Assembly (NCBI RefSeq): GCF_000732625.1
Contig: NZ_JPJI01000032.1
Coordinates: 124,001-188,000 of the forward strand
Direction of reading: 5' to 3'
DNA length: 64,000 nt
DNA from: Nonlabens ulvanivorans
Lineage (GTDB): Bacteria; Bacteroidota; Bacteroidia; Flavobacteriales; Flavobacteriaceae
In this document: in pieces, positions 62,428 through 64,000 of the stretch
Numbering within the stretch: the stretch's first letter is position 1
Layout: the number at the start of each line of letters is the position of its first letter
Notes under the pieces: model-generated
Databases searched by the model: none
Told to the model about the DNA's origin: nothing
The model's input: the letters and a program-made list of their open reading frames with translations, nothing else
Translations under genes and position numbers: made by a program

Positions 62428-63880
62428 TATCTATAGACGGCTGATACGTAATCGCCTTTTTATTTGTGATTAATAAATTTGAAAATGCAGCAATAATTAA
62501 AAATATTCCTGCGATGGTCATAGCGTGTATTGATTCCTCTCCTATTAAGTTTTGTAAGAAGACAACACCACCTATAGCGGCTATGATTTGTGGTATAACG
62601 ATAAACATATTAAAAACGCCCATCATTAATCCCATTTTATGCGACTCTACTGAGCTTGAAAGCATGGCATAAGGCATAGACAAAATACTTCCCCATGCAA
62701 TCCCTATTAAACTGAAAGAGATAAGCAATTTATCTGGTTCACCTGGTATGAAAAACATATATAAAAACCCTAATCCACCTAAGATTAAACTGGCCATATG
62801 AATATATTTCCTATTGATACTATTGTATGCAGTATAAAAAGTTAATCCTAGTGCAAACACCATAGAGGTCAATCCATAAATACCCATTTTAGAACCTACA
62901 TCATCTGAAGCTTCATTATATGATTTATCCTGTTGCTTATACTCTAATGCTTTGGCATCATTTAAAAACACCACTTCATCATTAGCATCTCGCATCGTTA
63001 TTAATTCTCCATTATCATCAGTTGTAGTTTTAGCAAACTCAATAACATCTGGCTTAGGAGCATTGTAGATATGTGAAGTTAAAGCAGGATTTGCAAGCGT
63101 CCACATAGCAAAAAAAGCAAACCAAGAAAAAAACTGCACCACACCTAATTTTTTCATAATCAGTGGCATCAGTGCATAGGTTCCTGATATGGTTTCCCAC
63201 ATTCCTTTCTTTTCTTCAGGTTCTTTTTCGGCGTCATCAAATTGTGCGAGTTCGGCTGGAGAGTATTCTTTTGTTGTAAAGATGGTCACCAAAATTGCTG
63301 TGATAAAAACAAAAGCACCAACTCCAAATGCAACCTTAACTGAATCTGGAACAACGCCAGATGGCGCTTCATTTGATATTTCTAATGTATCATTTACCCA
63401 TTTCGGTAAATTACTGGCTACCCAAGTACCGACACCTATTATTAATGTTTGAACTACAAAACCATAGCTGCGTTGAGATTCTGGTAATTTATCTGCTACC
63501 AGAGCACGGAATGGTTCCATAGAAATATTAATAGAAGCGTCTAGCACTAATAAAAGACCAGCAGCCATCCATACCTCAGAAGAATAAGGCATAAATAATA
63601 AGGCGATAGAACTGAGAATGGCACCTATTAAAAAGAAAGGTCTTCTACGCCCTAGATTTTTATGCCAGGTATTATCACTTAAATAACCTATAATAGGTTG
63701 CACGATTAAACCAGCAAGTGGAGCTGCAATCCATAGTAATGGGATCTCATCTTTATTTGCTCCTAAAGTCTCAAAAATACGTGACATGGTAGAGCCCTGT
63801 AGGGCAAAACCGAACTGAATACCCAGAAATCCGAAACTCATGTTCCAAATGTTCCAGAAACCTAACTTAGGTTTTTGCAT
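62420..63880 (-). CDS. MFS sugar transporter (maltose-type, SLC45/GPH-like)
   Basis: 486 residues with 12 hydrophobic helices. Features of the SLC45-like maltose/sucrose transporters are GFLGIQFGFALQGSTMSRIFETLGA in helix 1, GRRRPFFLIGA after helix 2 and PAGLIVQPIIGYLSDNTW-like LAGLIVQPIIGYLSDNT. A soluble insert of about 50 residues lies between helices 7 and 8 (DVIEFAKTTTDDNGELITMRD), unusual for the family. As first gene of the operon it would carry maltose or maltodextrins over the inner membrane. The gene upstream, outside the window, is not seen. Confidence 0.87.
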   Translation of the reverse strand: MQKPKLGFWNIWNMSFGFLGIQFGFALQGSTMSRIFETLGANKDEIPLLWIAAPLAGLIVQPIIGYLSDNTWHKNLGRRRPFFLIGAILSSIALLFMPYSSEVWMAAGLLLVLDASINISMEPFRALVADKLPESQRSYGFVVQTLIIGVGTWVASNLPKWVNDTLEISNEAPSGVVPDSVKVAFGVGAFVFITAILVTIFTTKEYSPAELAQFDDAEKEPEEKKGMWETISGTYALMPLIMKKLGVVQFFSWFAFFAMWTLANPALTSHIYNAPKPDVIEFAKTTTDDNGELITMRDANDEVVFLNDAKALEYKQQDKSYNEASDDVGSKMGIYGLTSMVFALGLTFYTAYNSINRKYIHMASLILGGLGFLYMFFIPGEPDKLLISFSLIGIAWGSILSMPYAMLSSSVESHKMGLMMGVFNMFIVIPQIIAAIGGVVFLQNLIGEESIHAMTIAGIFLIIAAFSNLLITNKKAITYQPSIDNE

Positions 63881-63917
63881 ATCGTTATAATTTATAATGA
63901 CGATAAGCCTTATGACT

Positions 63918-63957
63918 TATCAAAACTTAATGTGTGTGAAGAAGATAAGTTTTGATA
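63918..63957. promoter_or_regulatory. 12-bp inverted repeat upstream of the maltodextrin operon
   Basis: TATCAAAACTTA and TAAGTTTTGATA are perfect reverse complements around a 16-base loop, 37 bases upstream of the MFS start. It could be an operator for a dimeric regulator or an RNA hairpin in the leader; a terminator of a gene beyond the window is less likely, as no T run follows. Confidence 0.6.
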
Positions 63958-64000
63958 GTTTGTCTAATTATTTACATTTTTAGACGGTCGCAAGTTAAAA

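Noticed and set aside
1-64000. tRNA or rRNA genes
   Set aside because: I looked for T-loop-like GGTTCRA patterns with CCA-type ends and for conserved rRNA words in the gaps and found none that fold as tRNA; a covariance search would be needed to be certain.
1-64000. CRISPR arrays from the many GCTTTCGCGAAAGC repeats
   Set aside because: The copies are kilobases apart, not regularly spaced at 30-40 bases, and no cas genes are present.

Overview
This 64 kb window is chromosomal DNA of a low-GC, marine-type member of the Flavobacteriaceae (Bacteroidota). The evidence is the gldA gliding-motility ATPase, secreted proteins ending in type IX secretion (T9SS) sorting domains, SusC/SusD pairs, TonB-type outer-membrane proteins, TAnnTTTG-like promoter boxes and an absence of clear Shine-Dalgarno sequences. 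The dense palindrome GCTTTCGCGAAAGC suggests a Nonlabens/Dokdonia-like genus; that is an inference only. I saw no rRNA, tRNA, CRISPR array, insertion sequence or prophage. Most genes are on the minus strand.

Layout. 1-2.0 kb: the end of a deoxyhypusine-synthase-like gene and a GNAT-nitrilase fusion. 2.0-7.5 kb: a membrane XRE regulator, then a minus-strand run of MORN protein, two GT2 glycosyltransferases, a GT-C mannosyltransferase-like protein and a peptidoglycan-binding-domain protein. 7.7-13 kb: a large TonB-receptor-like protein, the GTPase Der and a polyprenyl diphosphate synthase. 13-25.9 kb: two T9SS-exported proteins, rlmN, queA, aroA, a MazG-like protein, two tandem DUF3857/transglutaminase proteins, dtd and rsgA. 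26-30.1 kb: the aromatic amino acid operon pheA-aminotransferase-tyrA-aroG/chorismate mutase, preceded by an unannotated attenuator whose 22-residue leader peptide contains YFWYGFYFYF. 30.2-37.9 kb: gldA, truA, a DUF2911 protein, a GIN-domain lipoprotein, two tandem PagL-like proteins, a ferredoxin/ferredoxin reductase pair and an Rrf2 regulator. 37.9-43.2 kb: the methionine locus (metY-metX-hom on the minus strand, metK on the plus strand), whose shared 628-bp spacer carries a SAM-I riboswitch facing metY and a SAM-II riboswitch facing metK.

43.3-53.6 kb: a continuous minus-strand string of arsenosugar peroxidase-like protein, ArsS, TIGR04282-type glycosyltransferase, SusC, SusD-like protein, sodium-solute symporter, an unusual metallophosphoesterase, rhodanese and a small membrane protein; it may be one functional locus. 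53.7-63.9 kb: a maltodextrin operon (MFS transporter, beta-phosphoglucomutase, GH65 phosphorylase, three GH13 enzymes) preceded by a 12-bp inverted repeat.

The most striking items are the phe/tyr attenuator, the back-to-back SAM-I/SAM-II riboswitches, the palindrome present in 13 perfect copies (in genes in all three reading frames, between genes, and inside three signal-peptide coding sequences) and the arsenosugar-SusCD-symporter string.
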